In this document: in pieces, positions 19,631 through 30,784 of the stretch
Numbering within the stretch: position 1 is the stretch's first letter
How the letters are laid out: each line of letters starts with the position of its first letter
Assembly: GCF_005877905.1 (NCBI RefSeq)
Contig: NZ_SWDV01000029.1
Location: forward strand, 52,143-116,142
Direction: 5' to 3'
Length of the DNA: 64,000 bases
Origin: Pseudomonas nicosulfuronedens
GTDB taxonomy: Bacteria > Pseudomonadota > Gammaproteobacteria > Pseudomonadales > Pseudomonadaceae
Notes under the pieces: model-generated
Told to the model about the DNA's origin: nothing
What the model saw: only the letters and a program-made list of their open reading frames with translations
Databases searched by the model: none
Program-made: the position numbers and the translations under genes

Positions 19631-20413
19631 ATGAGCGAACCGCGCAAGCCCCAAGCCGGCCAGGACGGCGCCGATCCCACCACGCACTTCGGCTACAAGA
19701 CCGTGCGCGAGAGCGAGAAGGCCGAGAAGGTCGCCGAGGTATTCCACTCGGTCGCCGCCAAGTACGACCTGATGAACGACCTGATGTCCGGCGGCATCCA
19801 CCGTCTGTGGAAGCGCTTCACCATCGAGCTGTCCGGCGTGCGCGCCGGCAATCGGGTACTGGACATCGCCGGCGGCACCGGCGACCTGACCCGCCAGTTC
19901 TCCCGCCTGGTCGGCCCGACCGGCGAAGTGGTACTGGCCGACATCAACGCCTCGATGCTCAAGGTCGGCCGCGACAAGCTGCTCGACAGCGGCGTCGCCG
20001 GCAACGTCAACTTCGTCCAGGCGGACGCCGAGAAGCTGCCGTTCCCCGACAACTACTTCGACGCGGTGACCATCGCTTTCGGTCTGCGCAACGTCACCCA
20101 CAAGGATGAAGCCATCCGCTCCATGCTGCGGGTGCTCAAGCCCGGCGGCCGCCTGCTCGTGCTGGAATTCTCCAAGCCCACCAGCAGCCTGCTGTCCAAG
20201 GCCTATGACGCCTACTCCTTCACCCTGCTGCCGCTGATGGGCAAGCTGGTGACCAACGACTCCGAGAGCTACCGCTACCTCGCCGAGTCGATCCGCATGC
20301 ACCCCGACCAGGAAACGCTGAAGTCGATGATGGTGGAGGCCGGCTTCGACCGCGTCACCTACCACAACATGACCGGTGGCGTGGTCGCCCTGCACCGCGG
20401 CATCAAGCCCTGA
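19631..20413 (+). CDS. ubiE: Ubiquinone/menaquinone C-methyltransferase UbiE
   Basis: SAM-dependent C-methylation in ubiquinone biosynthesis. 260 residues from the ATG at 19631 ([13 protein letters not shown]), a few more than the 256 I recall in PAO1. SAM motif [12 protein letters not shown] at about residue 75, post-motifs NVTHKDEA and [15 protein letters not shown] are present, with the usual C-terminal [10 protein letters not shown]. No strong ribosome-binding sequence is visible (GGGTAGAA). First gene of ubiE-ubiJ-ubiB; its TGA overlaps the ubiJ ATG. Confidence 0.97.
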   Translation: MSEPRKPQAGQDGADPTTHFGYKTVRESEKAEKVAEVFHSVAAKYDLMNDLMSGGIHRLWKRFTIELSGVRAGNRVLDIAGGTGDLTRQFSRLVGPTGEVVLADINASMLKVGRDKLLDSGVAGNVNFVQADAEKLPFPDNYFDAVTIAFGLRNVTHKDEAIRSMLRVLKPGGRLLVLEFSKPTSSLLSKAYDAYSFTLLPLMGKLVTNDSESYRYLAESIRMHPDQETLKSMMVEAGFDRVTYHNMTGGVVALHRGIKP

Positions 20414-21036
20414 TGACCCTGCTCCTGCAGGCCGCCCTGGCCAGCGCCGAAGCCACCGTCAACCGCGTGCTGCGGCTCGACGGCGTGGCCCTGCGCCGCC
20501 TCGGCCGGCTTGCCGGCAAGGTACTGGAAGTGGACTGCCAGGCGCCTGCACTGCGGCTGTTCATCCTGCCCGACGCCGACGGCCTGCACCTGGCCGCGCA
20601 CCACGAGGCGGCGGCCGACTGCACCCTCGTCGCGCCAGCCGGCAGCCTGCTGCAACTGGCGCTGGCCAAGGACAAGACCCGTGTCCTGCACAGCCCGGAA
20701 GTCACCATGGGCGGCGACAGCGCGATGCTGCTGGAGCTGGCCGATATCCTCCAGAGCCTGGAGCTGGACTGGGAGTACGAAGTCTCCCGCTGGCTCGGCC
20801 CGGTGCCCGCGCACCTGCTCGGCGCGCGCCTGCGCGGCGGCATGGCCTGGGCCGGCGACAGCCTGGAAAGCCTGCGCCTGAGCCTCGCCGACTACCTCGC
20901 CGAGGAGAGCCGCAGCCTGGTCGGCCAGCACGAAGCCGAAGCACGCTTCGCCGAGCTGGACCAGTTGAAGATGTCCCTCGACCGCCTCGACGCGCGGATC
21001 ACCCGCCTGACCCAGAAGATCAAGCCTGACGCATGA
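20413..21036 (+). CDS. ubiJ: Ubiquinone biosynthesis accessory factor UbiJ
   Basis: SCP2-type lipid-binding protein that organises the aerobic Ubi enzyme complex. 207 residues; an SCP2 domain in the first ~110 residues ([35 protein letters not shown]) and a C-terminal helical region ending in a coiled coil ([20 protein letters not shown]). Starts inside the ubiE stop (TGATG) and ends by ATGA overlap with ubiB, so the three genes are translationally coupled. Confidence 0.95.
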   Translation: MTLLLQAALASAEATVNRVLRLDGVALRRLGRLAGKVLEVDCQAPALRLFILPDADGLHLAAHHEAAADCTLVAPAGSLLQLALAKDKTRVLHSPEVTMGGDSAMLLELADILQSLELDWEYEVSRWLGPVPAHLLGARLRGGMAWAGDSLESLRLSLADYLAEESRSLVGQHEAEARFAELDQLKMSLDRLDARITRLTQKIKPDA

Positions 21037-22640
21037 AGCTGCTCGCCTTCCGCCGCCTGCTGCGCATCCAGCGCGTAGCCATCCGCTACCGCCTGGACGA
21101 CATGGTCCTCGAACTGCCCTTCCTGCCCTGGTGGCTGCGTCTGGTCGGCGGGCTGCTGCCCTGGCGCTGGTTGCCGCGCAAGCCGCTGGACCTCAGCCGT
21201 GGCGCACGCATCCGCCTGGCGCTGGAGGACCTCGGACCGATCTTCATCAAGTTCGGCCAGATACTCTCCACCCGCCGCGACCTGCTCCCCGACGACATCG
21301 CCCTGGAGCTGGCCTTCCTGCAGGACAAGGTGCCGCCCTTCCCGCCGGAACAGGCCGTGGCGCTCATCGAGCAGCAGCTCGGCGCGAAGATCGAGCAGGT
21401 GTTCTCGCGCTTCGAGCGCGAGCCGCTGGCCTCCGCCTCGGTGGCACAGGTCCACACCGCGCAGCTCAAGAGCGGCGAAGAGGTGGTGGTGAAGGTCATC
21501 CGCCCGAACCTGGAGCCGGTGATCCGCTCCGACATCGCCTGGCTGCACATCCTCGCCCGCACCGCCGAGCGCATCTCCGCCGACGCCCGCCGCCTGCATC
21601 CGGCCGAAGTGGTCAGCGATTACGAAAAGACCATCTACGACGAGCTCGACCTGCTCCGTGAAGCGGCCAACTCCTCGCAGCTCCGACGCAACTTCGAAGG
21701 CTCGCCGTTGCTCTACGTGCCCCAGGTCTACTGGGACTGGTGCCGCCCCAAGGTGCTGGTGATGGAGCGCATCTACGGCATCCCGGTGACCGACCTGGAC
21801 ACCCTGCGTGACCAGCGCACCGACTTCAAGGCACTGGCCGAACGCGGCGTCGAGATCTTCTTCACCCAGGTGTTCCGCGACAGCTTCTTCCACGCCGACA
21901 TGCACCCCGGCAACATCTTCGTCAGTACCCGCACGCCCTGGAGCCCGCAATACATCGCAGTGGACTGCGGCATCGTCGGCAGCCTCACCGACGAGGACCA
22001 GGACTACCTGGCGCGCAACCTCATCGCCTTCTTCAAGCGCGATTACCGCAAGGTCGCCCAGCTGCACATCGACTCGGGCTGGGTGCCCGCGGAAACCAAG
22101 GTCAACGATTTCGAGGCGGCCATCCGCACCGTGTGCGAACCGATCTTCGAGAAGCCGCTCAAGGATATCTCCTTCGGCCAGGTGCTGCTGCGCCTGTTCC
22201 AGACCGCGCGGCGCTTCAACATGGAAGTGCAGCCGCAACTGGTACTGCTGCAGAAGACCCTGCTGAACATCGAAGGTCTGGGCCGCCAGCTCTACCCGGA
22301 GCTGGACCTGTGGACCACCGCGCAGCCCTTCCTGGAGCGCTGGATGCGTGAGCGCGTCAGCCCCGGCACCCTGCTGCGCAACGCCCAGCAACACATCGAG
22401 CAGCTGCCGCACCTGGCGCAGATGACCCGCGACACGCTTGAGCGCCTGTCCCGCGAGCCGCAACCCGAGGCACGCCTGACCGTCACTCAACCCGGAATGG
22501 CCAACGCTTGGCCGGCGCGGCTGATTGGCGCGGTGCTGGTCGCTGGCGCCGCCGAGACGGGGCTGGCCACTCATTCCCTCGCCGCCTGGCCGGCCTGGGC
22601 GATGCTGGCCGGTGGTCTGTATCTGATTCTGCGCCGATAG
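21033..22640 (+). CDS. ubiB: Atypical kinase/ATPase UbiB
   Basis: ADCK/UbiB-family protein needed for ubiquinone synthesis, associated with the inner membrane. 535 residues. The family KxGQ motif is present as [10 protein letters not shown], followed by the Ala-rich loop ASVAQVH that replaces the P-loop, the HADMHPGN catalytic segment and the DCG metal motif ([10 protein letters not shown]). Two hydrophobic spans close the C-terminus (about 490-530). Overlaps ubiJ by ATGA. Confidence 0.97.
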   Translation: MKLLAFRRLLRIQRVAIRYRLDDMVLELPFLPWWLRLVGGLLPWRWLPRKPLDLSRGARIRLALEDLGPIFIKFGQILSTRRDLLPDDIALELAFLQDKVPPFPPEQAVALIEQQLGAKIEQVFSRFEREPLASASVAQVHTAQLKSGEEVVVKVIRPNLEPVIRSDIAWLHILARTAERISADARRLHPAEVVSDYEKTIYDELDLLREAANSSQLRRNFEGSPLLYVPQVYWDWCRPKVLVMERIYGIPVTDLDTLRDQRTDFKALAERGVEIFFTQVFRDSFFHADMHPGNIFVSTRTPWSPQYIAVDCGIVGSLTDEDQDYLARNLIAFFKRDYRKVAQLHIDSGWVPAETKVNDFEAAIRTVCEPIFEKPLKDISFGQVLLRLFQTARRFNMEVQPQLVLLQKTLLNIEGLGRQLYPELDLWTTAQPFLERWMRERVSPGTLLRNAQQHIEQLPHLAQMTRDTLERLSREPQPEARLTVTQPGMANAWPARLIGAVLVAGAAETGLATHSLAAWPAWAMLAGGLYLILRR

Positions 22641-22723
22641 CCAGTCGCTCCGGTGGCTGGCACACTTAACCGCTATACAAAGTGGCTCTGGGCACCACGC
22701 GTGCTCGCTGTACGGAACCCGAG

Positions 22724-23137
22724 ATGAAAGACTGGCTGGACGAAATCAAGTGGAATGCCGATGGACTGGTGCCAGCGATCGCCCAGGACCATCGCACCGG
22801 CCGCGTGCTGATGATGGCCTGGATGAACCGCGAGGCCCTGACCCTCACCGCCGCCGAGAACCGCGCCATCTACTGGTCGCGCTCGCGTGGCAAGCTCTGG
22901 CGCAAGGGCGAGGACTCCGGCCATGTGCAGAAGCTGCACGAGCTGCGCCTGGACTGCGACGCCGACGTGGTAATCCTGATGGTCGAGCAACTGGGCGGCA
23001 TCGCCTGCCACACTGGCCGTGAGAGCTGCTTCTACCGGGTATTCGAGAACGGCGCCTGGCAGACCGTCGACCCGGTCCTCAAGGACCCGGATGCCATCTA
23101 CTCCCACGTAGGTACAGGAAAACCCCATGAGCACTGA
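22724..23137 (+). CDS. hisI: Phosphoribosyl-AMP cyclohydrolase
   Basis: Third step of histidine biosynthesis, hydrolysing phosphoribosyl-AMP to ProFAR precursor; zinc and magnesium enzyme of the cytosol. 137 residues from the ATG at 22724 ([20 protein letters not shown]); an upstream GTG-started frame is not supported. Signatures: [35 protein letters not shown], and the metal cysteines in LDCDADVV and [12 protein letters not shown]. Overlaps hisE by 11 bases, and in this lineage hisI and hisE are separate genes rather than a fusion. Confidence 0.97.
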   Translation: MKDWLDEIKWNADGLVPAIAQDHRTGRVLMMAWMNREALTLTAAENRAIYWSRSRGKLWRKGEDSGHVQKLHELRLDCDADVVILMVEQLGGIACHTGRESCFYRVFENGAWQTVDPVLKDPDAIYSHVGTGKPHEH

Positions 23138-23465
23138 TACCCTCGCCCGTCTGGCGGAAGTCCTCGAAGCGCGCAAGAATGCCGCACCGGACAGCTCCTA
23201 CGTGGCCAGCCTGTATCACAAGGGCCTGAACAAGATCCTGGAGAAGGTTGGCGAGGAGTCGGTGGAAACCATTCTCGCCGCCAAGGACGCCGCCACCAGC
23301 GGTGACTGCACGGACCTGATCTACGAAACGGCCGACCTCTGGTTCCACTCCCTGGTGATGCTCGCCGCCCTCGGCCAGCACCCACAGGCGGTACTGGACG
23401 AGCTGGACCGCCGCTTCGGCCTTTCCGGGCACGACGAGAAAGCCGCGCGCCAACCGTCTGCCTGA
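23127..23465 (+). CDS. hisE: Phosphoribosyl-ATP pyrophosphatase
   Basis: Second step of histidine biosynthesis (PR-ATP to PR-AMP). 112 residues, MazG-like all-alpha fold with the acidic motif [16 protein letters not shown] and [11 protein letters not shown]. Starts within the last codons of hisI, so the pair is translationally coupled. Followed 27 bp later by tatA, perhaps in one transcript. Confidence 0.97.
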   Translation: MSTDTLARLAEVLEARKNAAPDSSYVASLYHKGLNKILEKVGEESVETILAAKDAATSGDCTDLIYETADLWFHSLVMLAALGQHPQAVLDELDRRFGLSGHDEKAARQPSA

Positions 23466-23492
23466 ACCCGACAACTTTGCGAGGAAAACAAG

Positions 23493-23741
23493 ATGGGCAT
23501 CTTTGACTGGAAACACTGGGTCGTCATCCTGATCGTCGTGGTCCTGGTCTTCGGCACCAAGCGCCTGAAGAACCTCGGTTCGGACGTCGGTGAAGCCATC
23601 AAGGGCTTCAAGAAGGCGATGAACACCGAGGAAGACGAGAAGAAGGACCCGAACGCCGCTGCCGGCACCCCGCCGCTGAACCAGCCGCACACCATCGACG
23701 CCCAGGCGCACAAGGTCGAAGAGCCGGCGCGCAAGGACTGA
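23493..23741 (+). CDS. tatA: Twin-arginine translocase subunit TatA
   Basis: Forms the size-variable channel for export of folded proteins. 82 residues: short N-terminus, one membrane helix (about residues 7-22, [18 protein letters not shown]), the amphipathic helix ([16 protein letters not shown]) and a charged tail. GAGGAAAAC upstream is the ribosome-binding sequence. Three bases before tatB. Confidence 0.97.
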   Translation: MGIFDWKHWVVILIVVVLVFGTKRLKNLGSDVGEAIKGFKKAMNTEEDEKKDPNAAAGTPPLNQPHTIDAQAHKVEEPARKD

Positions 23742-23744
23742 TTC

Positions 23745-24254
23745 ATGTTCGGTATCAGCTTCAGCGAACTGCTGCTGGTGGGCCTCGTCGCCCTGCTGGT
23801 GCTCGGCCCCGACCGCCTGCCGGGTGCCGCGCGCACGGCAGGCCTGTGGATCGGCCGGCTCAAGCGCAGCTTCAACGCCATCAAGACGGAAGTGGAGCGC
23901 GAGCTGGGCGCGGATGAAATCCGCCGCCAGCTGCACAACGAGCACATCCTGCAGATGGAACAGGAAGCCAAGAAGCTGATGGCACCGCTGACCGACCTGC
24001 AAGACCAGGCTCGTGAGGCCTTCAATCCGCATCAGCCAGCTCAACCCGAAGGCCAGGGCACGCCAGTCGAGCCGCCCGCGGCGCCGAGCATCGCGCCCAA
24101 TAGCCGTCTGAACAGCCTGCCGGGCGCCGGCCTTGCGTCTGCCACCCCTGAGACTCCTGCCGCTGCAGTGCAGGCACCGGAAGCCGGCCAGCCGAGCCAA
24201 CCGACCGCCGCGAGCCAGCCGCCCGCTTCGTCCGAGACGCCGCGTACCCCATGA
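23745..24254 (+). CDS. tatB: Twin-arginine translocase subunit TatB
   Basis: Signal-peptide receptor component that pairs with TatC. 169 residues, somewhat longer than the 141 I recall in PAO1 because of a Pro/Ala/Glu-rich C-terminal tail. Membrane helix with the conserved Glu ([20 protein letters not shown]), then [19 protein letters not shown] as the amphipathic helix. Overlaps tatC by ATGA. Confidence 0.96.
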   Translation: MFGISFSELLLVGLVALLVLGPDRLPGAARTAGLWIGRLKRSFNAIKTEVERELGADEIRRQLHNEHILQMEQEAKKLMAPLTDLQDQAREAFNPHQPAQPEGQGTPVEPPAAPSIAPNSRLNSLPGAGLASATPETPAAAVQAPEAGQPSQPTAASQPPASSETPRTP

Positions 24255-25045
24255 GCGCTGAAAAACCCGACCAGCCCGAACACGACCAGGAAATGCCCCT
24301 GGTCTCGCACCTGACCGAGCTGCGCACGCGCCTGCTGCGCTGCGTGGTCGCGATCTTCGTGATCTTCATCGGCCTGCTGTACTTCTCGCAGAAGATCTAC
24401 GCACTGGCCTCCGAGCCGCTGCGCCGCTTCCTGCCCGAAGGCGCGACCATGATCGCCATCGACCCGGCGTCGGCCTTCCTCGCGCCGCTGAAGCTGACCA
24501 TGATCGTCGCCGTGCTCTTCGCCATGCCGGTGATCCTCGGCCAGGTCTGGGGCTTCATCGCACCGGGCCTGTACAAGCACGAGAAGCGCGTCGCCCTGCC
24601 GCTGCTGGCTTCCAGCATCGTGCTGTTCTACGCGGGCATGGCCTTCGCCTACTTCCTGGTATTCCCGTTGATGTTCCACTTCTTCCTCGGCCAGGCCCCG
24701 GAAGGGGTGACACCGATGACCGACATCAACAGCTACCTGGACTTCCTCACCCTGCTGTTCGCCTTCGGCGTGGCCTTCGAGATTCCCGTCGCCACCGTGC
24801 TGCTGGTGTGGATCGGGGTAGTCAACGTGGCCTACCTGAAGAAGATCCGCCCCTACGTGATCATCGGCTGCTTCGTGGTCGGCATGATCCTTACCCCGCC
24901 GGACCCGCTGTCGCAGACCCTGCTCGCCGTGCCGATGTGGCTGCTGTTCGAAGCAGGCGTGCTGTTCAGCCATCTGATCCGCAAGCGCGGCCCGGAAGAG
25001 GAAGAAGAGTCCAAGGGCGACCAGCCGCCGGCCACCCGCCCGTGA
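24251..25045 (+). CDS. tatC: Twin-arginine translocase subunit TatC
   Basis: Six-helix inner-membrane protein that recognises the twin-arginine signal. 264 residues with the conserved [13 protein letters not shown]-terminus, [12 protein letters not shown], the periplasmic loop segments and [19 protein letters not shown] near the last helices; the C-terminal tail is acidic. Its TGA overlaps the GTG start of the following methyltransferase gene. Confidence 0.98.
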   Translation: MSAEKPDQPEHDQEMPLVSHLTELRTRLLRCVVAIFVIFIGLLYFSQKIYALASEPLRRFLPEGATMIAIDPASAFLAPLKLTMIVAVLFAMPVILGQVWGFIAPGLYKHEKRVALPLLASSIVLFYAGMAFAYFLVFPLMFHFFLGQAPEGVTPMTDINSYLDFLTLLFAFGVAFEIPVATVLLVWIGVVNVAYLKKIRPYVIIGCFVVGMILTPPDPLSQTLLAVPMWLLFEAGVLFSHLIRKRGPEEEEESKGDQPPATRP

Positions 25046-25749
25046 ACCTGCTGCTGCTCGACGACGCCGACTTCGTGGCGGCGGATCGCGTGATCCTGCG
25101 CGACCGCCGCCTGACCCACCTGCTGGAAGTCCACCGCGCCGAAAGTGGCGACCGCCTGCGCGTCGGTCGCCTTGGCGGACAGATGGGCGAAGGTCGCCTG
25201 CTGCGCCTGGAAGCCAACGAGGCCGAGTTGCAGGTCAGCTTCGACCAGGCCCCGCCGGCGAAACTGCCGCTGACCCTGCTGCTTGCCCTGCCCCGTCCGA
25301 AGATGCTCCGCCGCGTGCTGCAGACCGTCGCCGCCATGGGCGTGCCGCGTCTGGTGCTGCTCAACAGCTACCGGGTGGAAAAGAGCTTCTGGCAGACGCC
25401 CTTCCTCGAACCCGAGGCTGTGCGCGAGCAACTGATCCTGGGCCTGGAACAGGCCCGCGATACCGTGCTGCCCGAAGTGATCATCGAGAAGCGCTTCAAG
25501 CCCTTCGTCGAAGACCGCCTGCCCGCGCTGGCCGCCGGCAGCCTCGGCCTGATCGGCCATCCCGGCCCCTGGCCCGAGTGCCCACGGGCGCTGAGCGAGC
25601 CGGTGACCCTGGCCATCGGCCCTGAAGGCGGCTGGATTCCCTACGAAGTCGACAAGCTGCGCGAGGCCGGCCTGAACCCTGTTCAGCTGGGCGAGCGCAT
25701 CCTGCGCGTCGAGACTGCCGTGACCGCACTTTTGGCACGACTGTTCTAA
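25042..25749 (+). CDS. RsmE-family 16S rRNA uridine methyltransferase (paralogue A)
   Basis: SPOUT-class RNA methyltransferase of the RsmE family; RsmE makes m3U1498 in 16S rRNA. 235 residues from a GTG at 25042 that overlaps the tatC stop; the longer frame from 24808 is antisense-free but lies inside tatC and is rejected. N-terminal PUA-like domain, then the knot with [37 protein letters not shown] and [13 protein letters not shown] second, more typical RsmE is encoded at 41930. This one has LLLALPRPK in place of the usual GLSRGERMD substrate segment, so the two may modify different positions. PAO1 carries the same two genes at two distant loci. Confidence 0.9.
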   Translation: MNLLLLDDADFVAADRVILRDRRLTHLLEVHRAESGDRLRVGRLGGQMGEGRLLRLEANEAELQVSFDQAPPAKLPLTLLLALPRPKMLRRVLQTVAAMGVPRLVLLNSYRVEKSFWQTPFLEPEAVREQLILGLEQARDTVLPEVIIEKRFKPFVEDRLPALAAGSLGLIGHPGPWPECPRALSEPVTLAIGPEGGWIPYEVDKLREAGLNPVQLGERILRVETAVTALLARLF

Positions 25750-25933
25750 CTGGAAATGGCTAGAGGCCAGTAACCACGCGGCCTCCAGCGTGAACCACCA
25801 GTCAGAAAATTACCGTAGAACACTTCAGTTCCACGCAGCGAAGCCGATATCAGCGGTACCGGTCGTCCCCACTCTGCGCATTTCCTGCTCAGCCATGCGT
25901 ACCGGCCCTGTTCATCGCTGGAGCGCCGCCTTC

Positions 25934-27847
25934 ATGTTTCGTTGGTTCAACAACCTGACTGTCAAACTCAAACTCGCCTCGGGCTTCGGCCTGGTGCTGC
26001 TGCTCACCCTGCTGATCGCCCTCACCGGCTGGATCAACCTGGGCAACGTGATCAGCCGGGGCGACAAGCTCGGCGAGATTTCCGAGCTGGTCGCCATTGC
26101 CAAGGACCTGCGCATCGCCCGCCTGAAATTCCAGTCCACACGCGCACCGGAAGACGCCAAGCTAGTACTCGACACCCTGGACAAGCTGGACCAGCGTCAC
26201 CGCGCACTGAACGAACGGTTCACCGAAGCGGAGGACCGCCGCGTCATCGATCAGCAGCATGAGCTGAGCGTCGAGTACCGCAAGCTGTATGCTCAGCTGC
26301 TGAAGTCCTTCGAAGAGCGAGACGCCGCCAAGCAGGTCCTGATCAAGTCTGCTGGCGCAGTCAGCGAGGGGCTGCAGAAGGCCGAGCAGAAGCTGGTCAC
26401 CGGTGGCAGCGCCGAGAGCCTGCAGCACCTGCAAGACCTCGCCGGCATTGGCCGCTCCGTCATGCAGGCGCGCCTGCAGGTCATGGCCTACACCAGCACC
26501 GACGCGCAGAACCTGGAGCAACCCGCTTTCGCCGCCTTGCAGCAGCTGATCGACGGCGTGAAGAGCGACATGAGCACCTCGCCGGCCGAGCTGAATGGCG
26601 AATTCCGCGCCACCCTCGATGCGCTGGAAACCTACCGCAACGCGCTGACCAACTACCGCAACGAGGTCAACGACAGCCAGGCTGCCCGCGACCGCATGCG
26701 CGACAGCGGCCAGCAGATCGAAAAACTCAGCAACGAGCTGACCACCACCCAGACCGCCAAGCGCGACGCCGGCGTCGCCCAGGCCAAGACCCTGTTGGGC
26801 CTCGCCGCCCTGATCGCCCTGGTAATGGGCAGCATCGCCGCCTGGATCATCACCGGGCAGATCGTCAACCCGCTGCGCGACGTGCTGGGCCATGCCGAGC
26901 GCATCGCCGTCGGCGACCTCAGCCGTGACATCCCCACTAACCGCCACGACGAGCTGGGCCAGCTGCAGAAGAGCATGCAGCGCATGAACCTGTCCCTGCG
27001 CGAGCTGATCGGCCGCATCCACGACGGCGTGACCCAGATCGCCAGTGCCGCCGAGGAGCTGTCCGCGGTGACCGAGCAGACCAGCGCCGGGGTGAACAAC
27101 CAGAAGACCGAGACCGACCAGGTCGCCACCGCCATGAACGAGATGGCGGCCACCGTGCAGGAAGTCGCGCGCAACGCCGAAGAGGCCTCCGAGGCCGCCT
27201 CCGCTGCCGACCGTCAGGCTCGCGATGGCGAAGGCGCGGTGAACGAAGCCGTGACCCAGATGGACCGTCTGGCCGGCGAAGTCGGCCGCACCAACGAATC
27301 GGTGCTCAAGCTCAAGCGTGAAAGCGAGAAGATCGGCAGCGTGCTGGATGTGATCAAGGCGGTCGCCGAGCAGACCAATCTGCTGGCCCTCAACGCCGCC
27401 ATCGAAGCCGCCCGCGCGGGTGACGCCGGCCGTGGCTTCGCCGTGGTGGCCGACGAAGTACGCGGCCTGGCGCAGCGCACCCAGTCCTCCACCGAAGAGA
27501 TCGAGGAGCTGATCGCCGGCCTGCAGAGCGGCACCCAGCAGGCCGTGCAGATGATGGAAACCAGCCGCGACCTGACCGTCAGCACCGTCGACCTGACCCG
27601 CCGCGCCGGCGAGCGCCTGGGTGCCATTACTCGCACCGTGTCGACCATCCAGTCGATGAACCAGCAGATCGCCGCCGCTTCCGAACAACAGAGCGCCGTG
27701 GCCGAGGAGATCAACCGCAGCGTGATGAACGTGCGCGACATCTCCGAGCAGACTGCTGCCGCCAGCGAGGAAACCGCCGCCTCCAGCGTCGAGCTGGCGC
27801 GACTGGGCAACGAATTGCAGGTGCTGGTCAGCCGCTTCCGCGTCTGA
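25934..27847 (+). CDS. Methyl-accepting chemotaxis protein with HBM sensor domain (copy 1)
   Basis: Chemoreceptor in the inner membrane. 637 residues from the ATG at 25934 ([20 protein letters not shown]); the frame from 25790 adds an unlikely leader. TM1 at about 12-32, a long all-helical periplasmic sensor (about 33-280) of the helical bimodular type known from McpS/McpK (organic acid sensing), TM2 at about 285-307, HAMP, and the signalling domain with the conserved tip [20 protein letters not shown] and [19 protein letters not shown]. No C-terminal CheR-binding pentapeptide. The ligand cannot be read from the sequence. Followed by a terminator, a repeat and a second receptor of the same type. 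Confidence 0.93.
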   Translation: MFRWFNNLTVKLKLASGFGLVLLLTLLIALTGWINLGNVISRGDKLGEISELVAIAKDLRIARLKFQSTRAPEDAKLVLDTLDKLDQRHRALNERFTEAEDRRVIDQQHELSVEYRKLYAQLLKSFEERDAAKQVLIKSAGAVSEGLQKAEQKLVTGGSAESLQHLQDLAGIGRSVMQARLQVMAYTSTDAQNLEQPAFAALQQLIDGVKSDMSTSPAELNGEFRATLDALETYRNALTNYRNEVNDSQAARDRMRDSGQQIEKLSNELTTTQTAKRDAGVAQAKTLLGLAALIALVMGSIAAWIITGQIVNPLRDVLGHAERIAVGDLSRDIPTNRHDELGQLQKSMQRMNLSLRELIGRIHDGVTQIASAAEELSAVTEQTSAGVNNQKTETDQVATAMNEMAATVQEVARNAEEASEAASAADRQARDGEGAVNEAVTQMDRLAGEVGRTNESVLKLKRESEKIGSVLDVIKAVAEQTNLLALNAAIEAARAGDAGRGFAVVADEVRGLAQRTQSSTEEIEELIAGLQSGTQQAVQMMETSRDLTVSTVDLTRRAGERLGAITRTVSTIQSMNQQIAAASEQQSAVAEEINRSVMNVRDISEQTAAASEETAASSVELARLGNELQVLVSRFRV

Positions 27848-27860
27848 TTCGTCCCGCAAC

Positions 27861-27890
27861 GAAAAAGGCCCGCGCAATGCGGGCCTTTTC
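27861..27890 (+). terminator. Terminator after chemoreceptor 1
   Basis: Perfect stem AAAAGGCCCGC (27863-27873) with GCGGGCCTTTT (27879-27889), 5-base loop, U-run included; 13 bp after the stop codon. Confidence 0.85.
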
Positions 27891-27940
27891 ATGGACAGTC
27901 GATACAGCTGCGCCTGCCAGACCCTTGTGCAGGACCTGAC

Positions 27941-28024
27941 CGTAGGATGGGTGGAGCTTGCGATACCCATCATCCCATTGGCGTGGTCTGCGATGGGTAT
28001 CGCTGCGCTCCACGCCATCCTACG
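27941..28024. repeat. Dispersed palindromic repeat, copy R3
   Basis: Arms 27941-27971 and 27991-28024 (CGTAGGATGGGTGGAGC ... GATACCCATC, inverted as GATGGGTATCGC ... CCATCCTACG). Lies in the 365-bp gap between the two chemoreceptor genes; the rest of that gap (28025-28212) shows no gene and only an ordinary upstream region. Confidence 0.88.
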
Positions 28025-28212
28025 AAAGCTCGCCGGGGCGCCAACGCGTCGGACATGCCGCGACGAATTCCCGCCTTCAGTTTCTCAATCGCCCGCCGAT
28101 AGCCTCTGACGCACGAAGATGCGTCCCGACAATTCCACCTCGCCTCTGCACACTTGTTCTTGCCAGCCACGGGCCGTCGATCCCGTGGCGACGCCTGCCT
28201 GGAGTATTCGAC

Positions 28213-30159
28213 ATGTACGATTGGCTAGTAGTACAGCTGGGACGCCTGAACGTCAGCCTGAAGCTGGTGGTGGGCTTCGGCATCCTCCTCTTCCTCACCC
28301 TGCTGGTGCTGCTCAGCGGCCTGCACAGCCTGGACAACCAGGCCGGACGCGGCGAGCAGATGGCGACCATCACCGAACTCAACGACCTCAGCCAGCAGGC
28401 CAATCTCGCGCGCCTGCAATTCGAGCTGGGCGGTGATCGCAGCCAGGCCGAGCGCGTCGAACAGCACAGCACGAAAATGCTGGAGCTGATCGAACAGCGC
28501 CTGAAGGGAAGCGACATCGACGCTCGCCAGCTGGAAGCCGCGCGCCAGGCAGTCAGTCAATACCGCGAGGCTTTCAGCGCCCTCACCCGCGCGGTGGACC
28601 AACGCACTCAGGCCCGCAGCACTCTGGTCGGCAGCGCGCAGAGCGCCCTGCAGGCCTTCGAGACACTGGACAAGCAACTCTTCGACCTGCTCGCCGAACA
28701 ACCCGGCGATCCCCAGCTGCTGCACAGCGCCCAGGCCGTTGGCCAGCTGCATCAGCAATTGCTGCTGGTGCGCTACCAGGTACGCGGCTATGTCTTCGAA
28801 CAATCCGCCAGCGCCGAGCAGGCCGCCTTCGCTGCCTTCGACCAGTTGCGCGACACCGGTACCGCCTTGCAGAGCCAGTTGCCGGCCATCGCCGCCGACG
28901 GCCTGGGCGCTGCGCTCAAGGACCTGCAGAACTACCGCAGCGGCATCGAGCACTTCCGCGATGGCGTGAACGCTACCGTCCAGGCGCGCCAGGGCCTGAA
29001 CGGCGCCAGCGAAGCGCTGCTGTCGGCCAGCGACCGTCTGTACGACGACACCCTGAAGCGCAATGAGGCGGAAACGGCTGCCGCCAAGACCCGGCAGATT
29101 CTCATTGCCGTGCTCGCCCTGGCCTTTGGCTTCCTCTCCGGCTGGGCCATCAACCGGCAGATCGTCCGCCCGCTGCATGAGGCCCTGGAGCTGGCCGAGC
29201 GCATCGCCCAGGGTGACCTCTCCCAGGGCCTGTCGCGCGACCTCAACGTGCAGCGCAGCGACGAGCTGGGCCAGTTGCAGCGGGTGATGCTGCGCATGCG
29301 CGAGAGCCTGTCGCAGCTGCTCGGCCACATCGGCGGCAGCGTCAGCCAGCTGGCCACCGCTGCCGACGAACTCTCCGCCGTCACCGAGCAGACCCGCGCC
29401 GGGGTGAACAGCCAGCGCGTGGAAACCGAGCAGGTCGCCAGCGCCATCCATGAAATGGCCGCGACCGTGCAGGAGGTCGCGCGCAACGCCGAGCAGGCGT
29501 CCGCCGCTGCCCAGCAGGCCGACCAGCAGGCCCGCCAGGGCGACCAGGTGGTGCAGGACGCAGTGAACCAGATCGACCGCCTGGCCATCGAGGTGGATCG
29601 CTCCGCCGAGGCCATGGAACTGCTGCGCAAGGAAAGCGAGAAAATCGGCAGCGTGCTGGACGTGATCAAGTCAGTGGCCGAACAGACCAACCTGCTGGCA
29701 CTCAACGCCGCCATCGAGGCCGCCCGAGCCGGCGAGGCCGGGCGCGGTTTCGCCGTGGTCGCCGACGAGGTGCGCGGCCTGGCCCAGCGTACGCAGTCCT
29801 CCACCGCCGAGATCGAGGGTCTGATCGCCGGCCTGCAACGCGGCGCCCAGGAAGCGGTAACGCGCATGGACGACAGCCGACGCCTGACCGGCAGCTCGGT
29901 GGAGCTGACCCGTCGCGCTGGCGAGGCGCTGGGCGTGATTGCCCGCACTGTGGCCGACATCCAGGGCATGAACCTGCAGATCGCCTCCGCCGCCGAGGAA
30001 CAGAGCAGCGTCGCCGAGGAGATCAACCGCAGCGTGGTGCAGGTGCGCGAGATTGCCGACCAGTCCGCCGCCGCCAGCGAGCAGACCGCCAGCTCCAGCA
30101 CCGAGCTGGCGCGCCTGGGCAATGAGCTGCAGTTGCAGGTAGGCCGCTTCCGCCTGTGA
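28213..30159 (+). CDS. Methyl-accepting chemotaxis protein with HBM-like sensor domain (copy 2)
   Basis: Second chemoreceptor of the same architecture, 648 residues from the ATG at 28213 ([20 protein letters not shown]); the longer frame from 27958 would translate the R3 repeat and is rejected. TM1 about 16-36, periplasmic helical sensor about 37-290, TM2 about 295-315, HAMP, signalling tip [20 protein letters not shown]. The signalling half is nearly the same as in copy 1 while the sensor half has diverged, the expected pattern for duplication followed by a change of ligand. PAO1 has a single receptor here (PA5072, McpK, alpha-ketoglutarate), which could be the orthologue of either. Confidence 0.93.
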   Translation: MYDWLVVQLGRLNVSLKLVVGFGILLFLTLLVLLSGLHSLDNQAGRGEQMATITELNDLSQQANLARLQFELGGDRSQAERVEQHSTKMLELIEQRLKGSDIDARQLEAARQAVSQYREAFSALTRAVDQRTQARSTLVGSAQSALQAFETLDKQLFDLLAEQPGDPQLLHSAQAVGQLHQQLLLVRYQVRGYVFEQSASAEQAAFAAFDQLRDTGTALQSQLPAIAADGLGAALKDLQNYRSGIEHFRDGVNATVQARQGLNGASEALLSASDRLYDDTLKRNEAETAAAKTRQILIAVLALAFGFLSGWAINRQIVRPLHEALELAERIAQGDLSQGLSRDLNVQRSDELGQLQRVMLRMRESLSQLLGHIGGSVSQLATAADELSAVTEQTRAGVNSQRVETEQVASAIHEMAATVQEVARNAEQASAAAQQADQQARQGDQVVQDAVNQIDRLAIEVDRSAEAMELLRKESEKIGSVLDVIKSVAEQTNLLALNAAIEAARAGEAGRGFAVVADEVRGLAQRTQSSTAEIEGLIAGLQRGAQEAVTRMDDSRRLTGSSVELTRRAGEALGVIARTVADIQGMNLQIASAAEEQSSVAEEINRSVVQVREIADQSAAASEQTASSSTELARLGNELQLQVGRFRL

Positions 30160-30259
30160 AGCACCAGTCGGTCGGTGCGCCCGCGCCGACCGACAACGGC
30201 AGGACAGCTGTCATGCGCATGGCGTAGGATCGGTCACTCGCCATATTGGGAGAGTGACC

Positions 30260-30688
30260 ATGCGCCCGCTGACCATCGACCTCGACGAACTGGCCTTCGC
30301 GCTCGACACCCAGGGTATCGATCACTACCTCGATCTGTTCAGTGGCCAGGTGCTGCTGATTCCCGAAGAAGACCCCGATCCGGAGCTGGCCGAGCTGCTG
30401 CACCGCGAACCGGAGCGCCTGCTGCCCATCGAGCCGCTGAGCAGCGGCCAGTCGCTGGAGCTGATGCGCGACTTCCTCCGCGAAGTACCCGAACCCCATG
30501 CCTACTCCGCGCTGGCCAACGCCATCGAGGGGCGCAAGCCGTTCAAGGCCTTCCGTCATGTGCTGATGGGTTATCCGGAGCTGTTGCAAGCCTGGTACGT
30601 CTACCAGGGCGAGCGGCTGCGCGAGTGTGCGCTGGATTGGCTGGCAGACAACCAGATCCAACCGGCCACGCGCAGCGCGATCTGGTAG
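30260..30688 (+). CDS. UPF0158 family protein
   Basis: 142-residue acidic cytosolic protein of the UPF0158 family (function unknown). The ATG at 30260 (MRPLTIDLDELAFALDTQ) is preceded by GGGAGAG at seven bases; a GTG two codons earlier is too close to that box. Family blocks seen: DLFSGQVLLIPEEDPDPEL, REVPEPHAYSALANAIEGR, KPFKAFRHVLMGYP and the aromatic end WYVYQGERLRECALDWL. In PAO1 this gene (PA5073) also follows the chemoreceptor, and here it is the last gene of that syntenic block. Confidence 0.88.
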   Translation: MRPLTIDLDELAFALDTQGIDHYLDLFSGQVLLIPEEDPDPELAELLHREPERLLPIEPLSSGQSLELMRDFLREVPEPHAYSALANAIEGRKPFKAFRHVLMGYPELLQAWYVYQGERLRECALDWLADNQIQPATRSAIW

Positions 30689-30720
30689 CGGCACCCTCCC
30701 GCGCCGAACTCCATCGCAGG

Positions 30721-30747
30721 GCGTATAACGCCTGTGGCGTTATACGC
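30721..30747. repeat. Perfect hairpin next to repeat half-copy
   Basis: 12-bp perfect stem GCGTATAACGCC/GGCGTTATACGC with a 3-base loop (30721-30732 with 30736-30747). It stands where the left arm of the palindromic repeat would be expected, 38 bp before the right-arm half copy. Confidence 0.7.
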
Positions 30748-30784
30748 CATTGGGGTCTCTGGGCATTCGCCCTGCGCGCCAATC

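Noticed and set aside
25763..25790. GAGGCC/GGCCTC inverted repeat after the methyltransferase gene at 25042
   Set aside because: Only six pairs, 11-base loop and no U-run; not convincing as a terminator.
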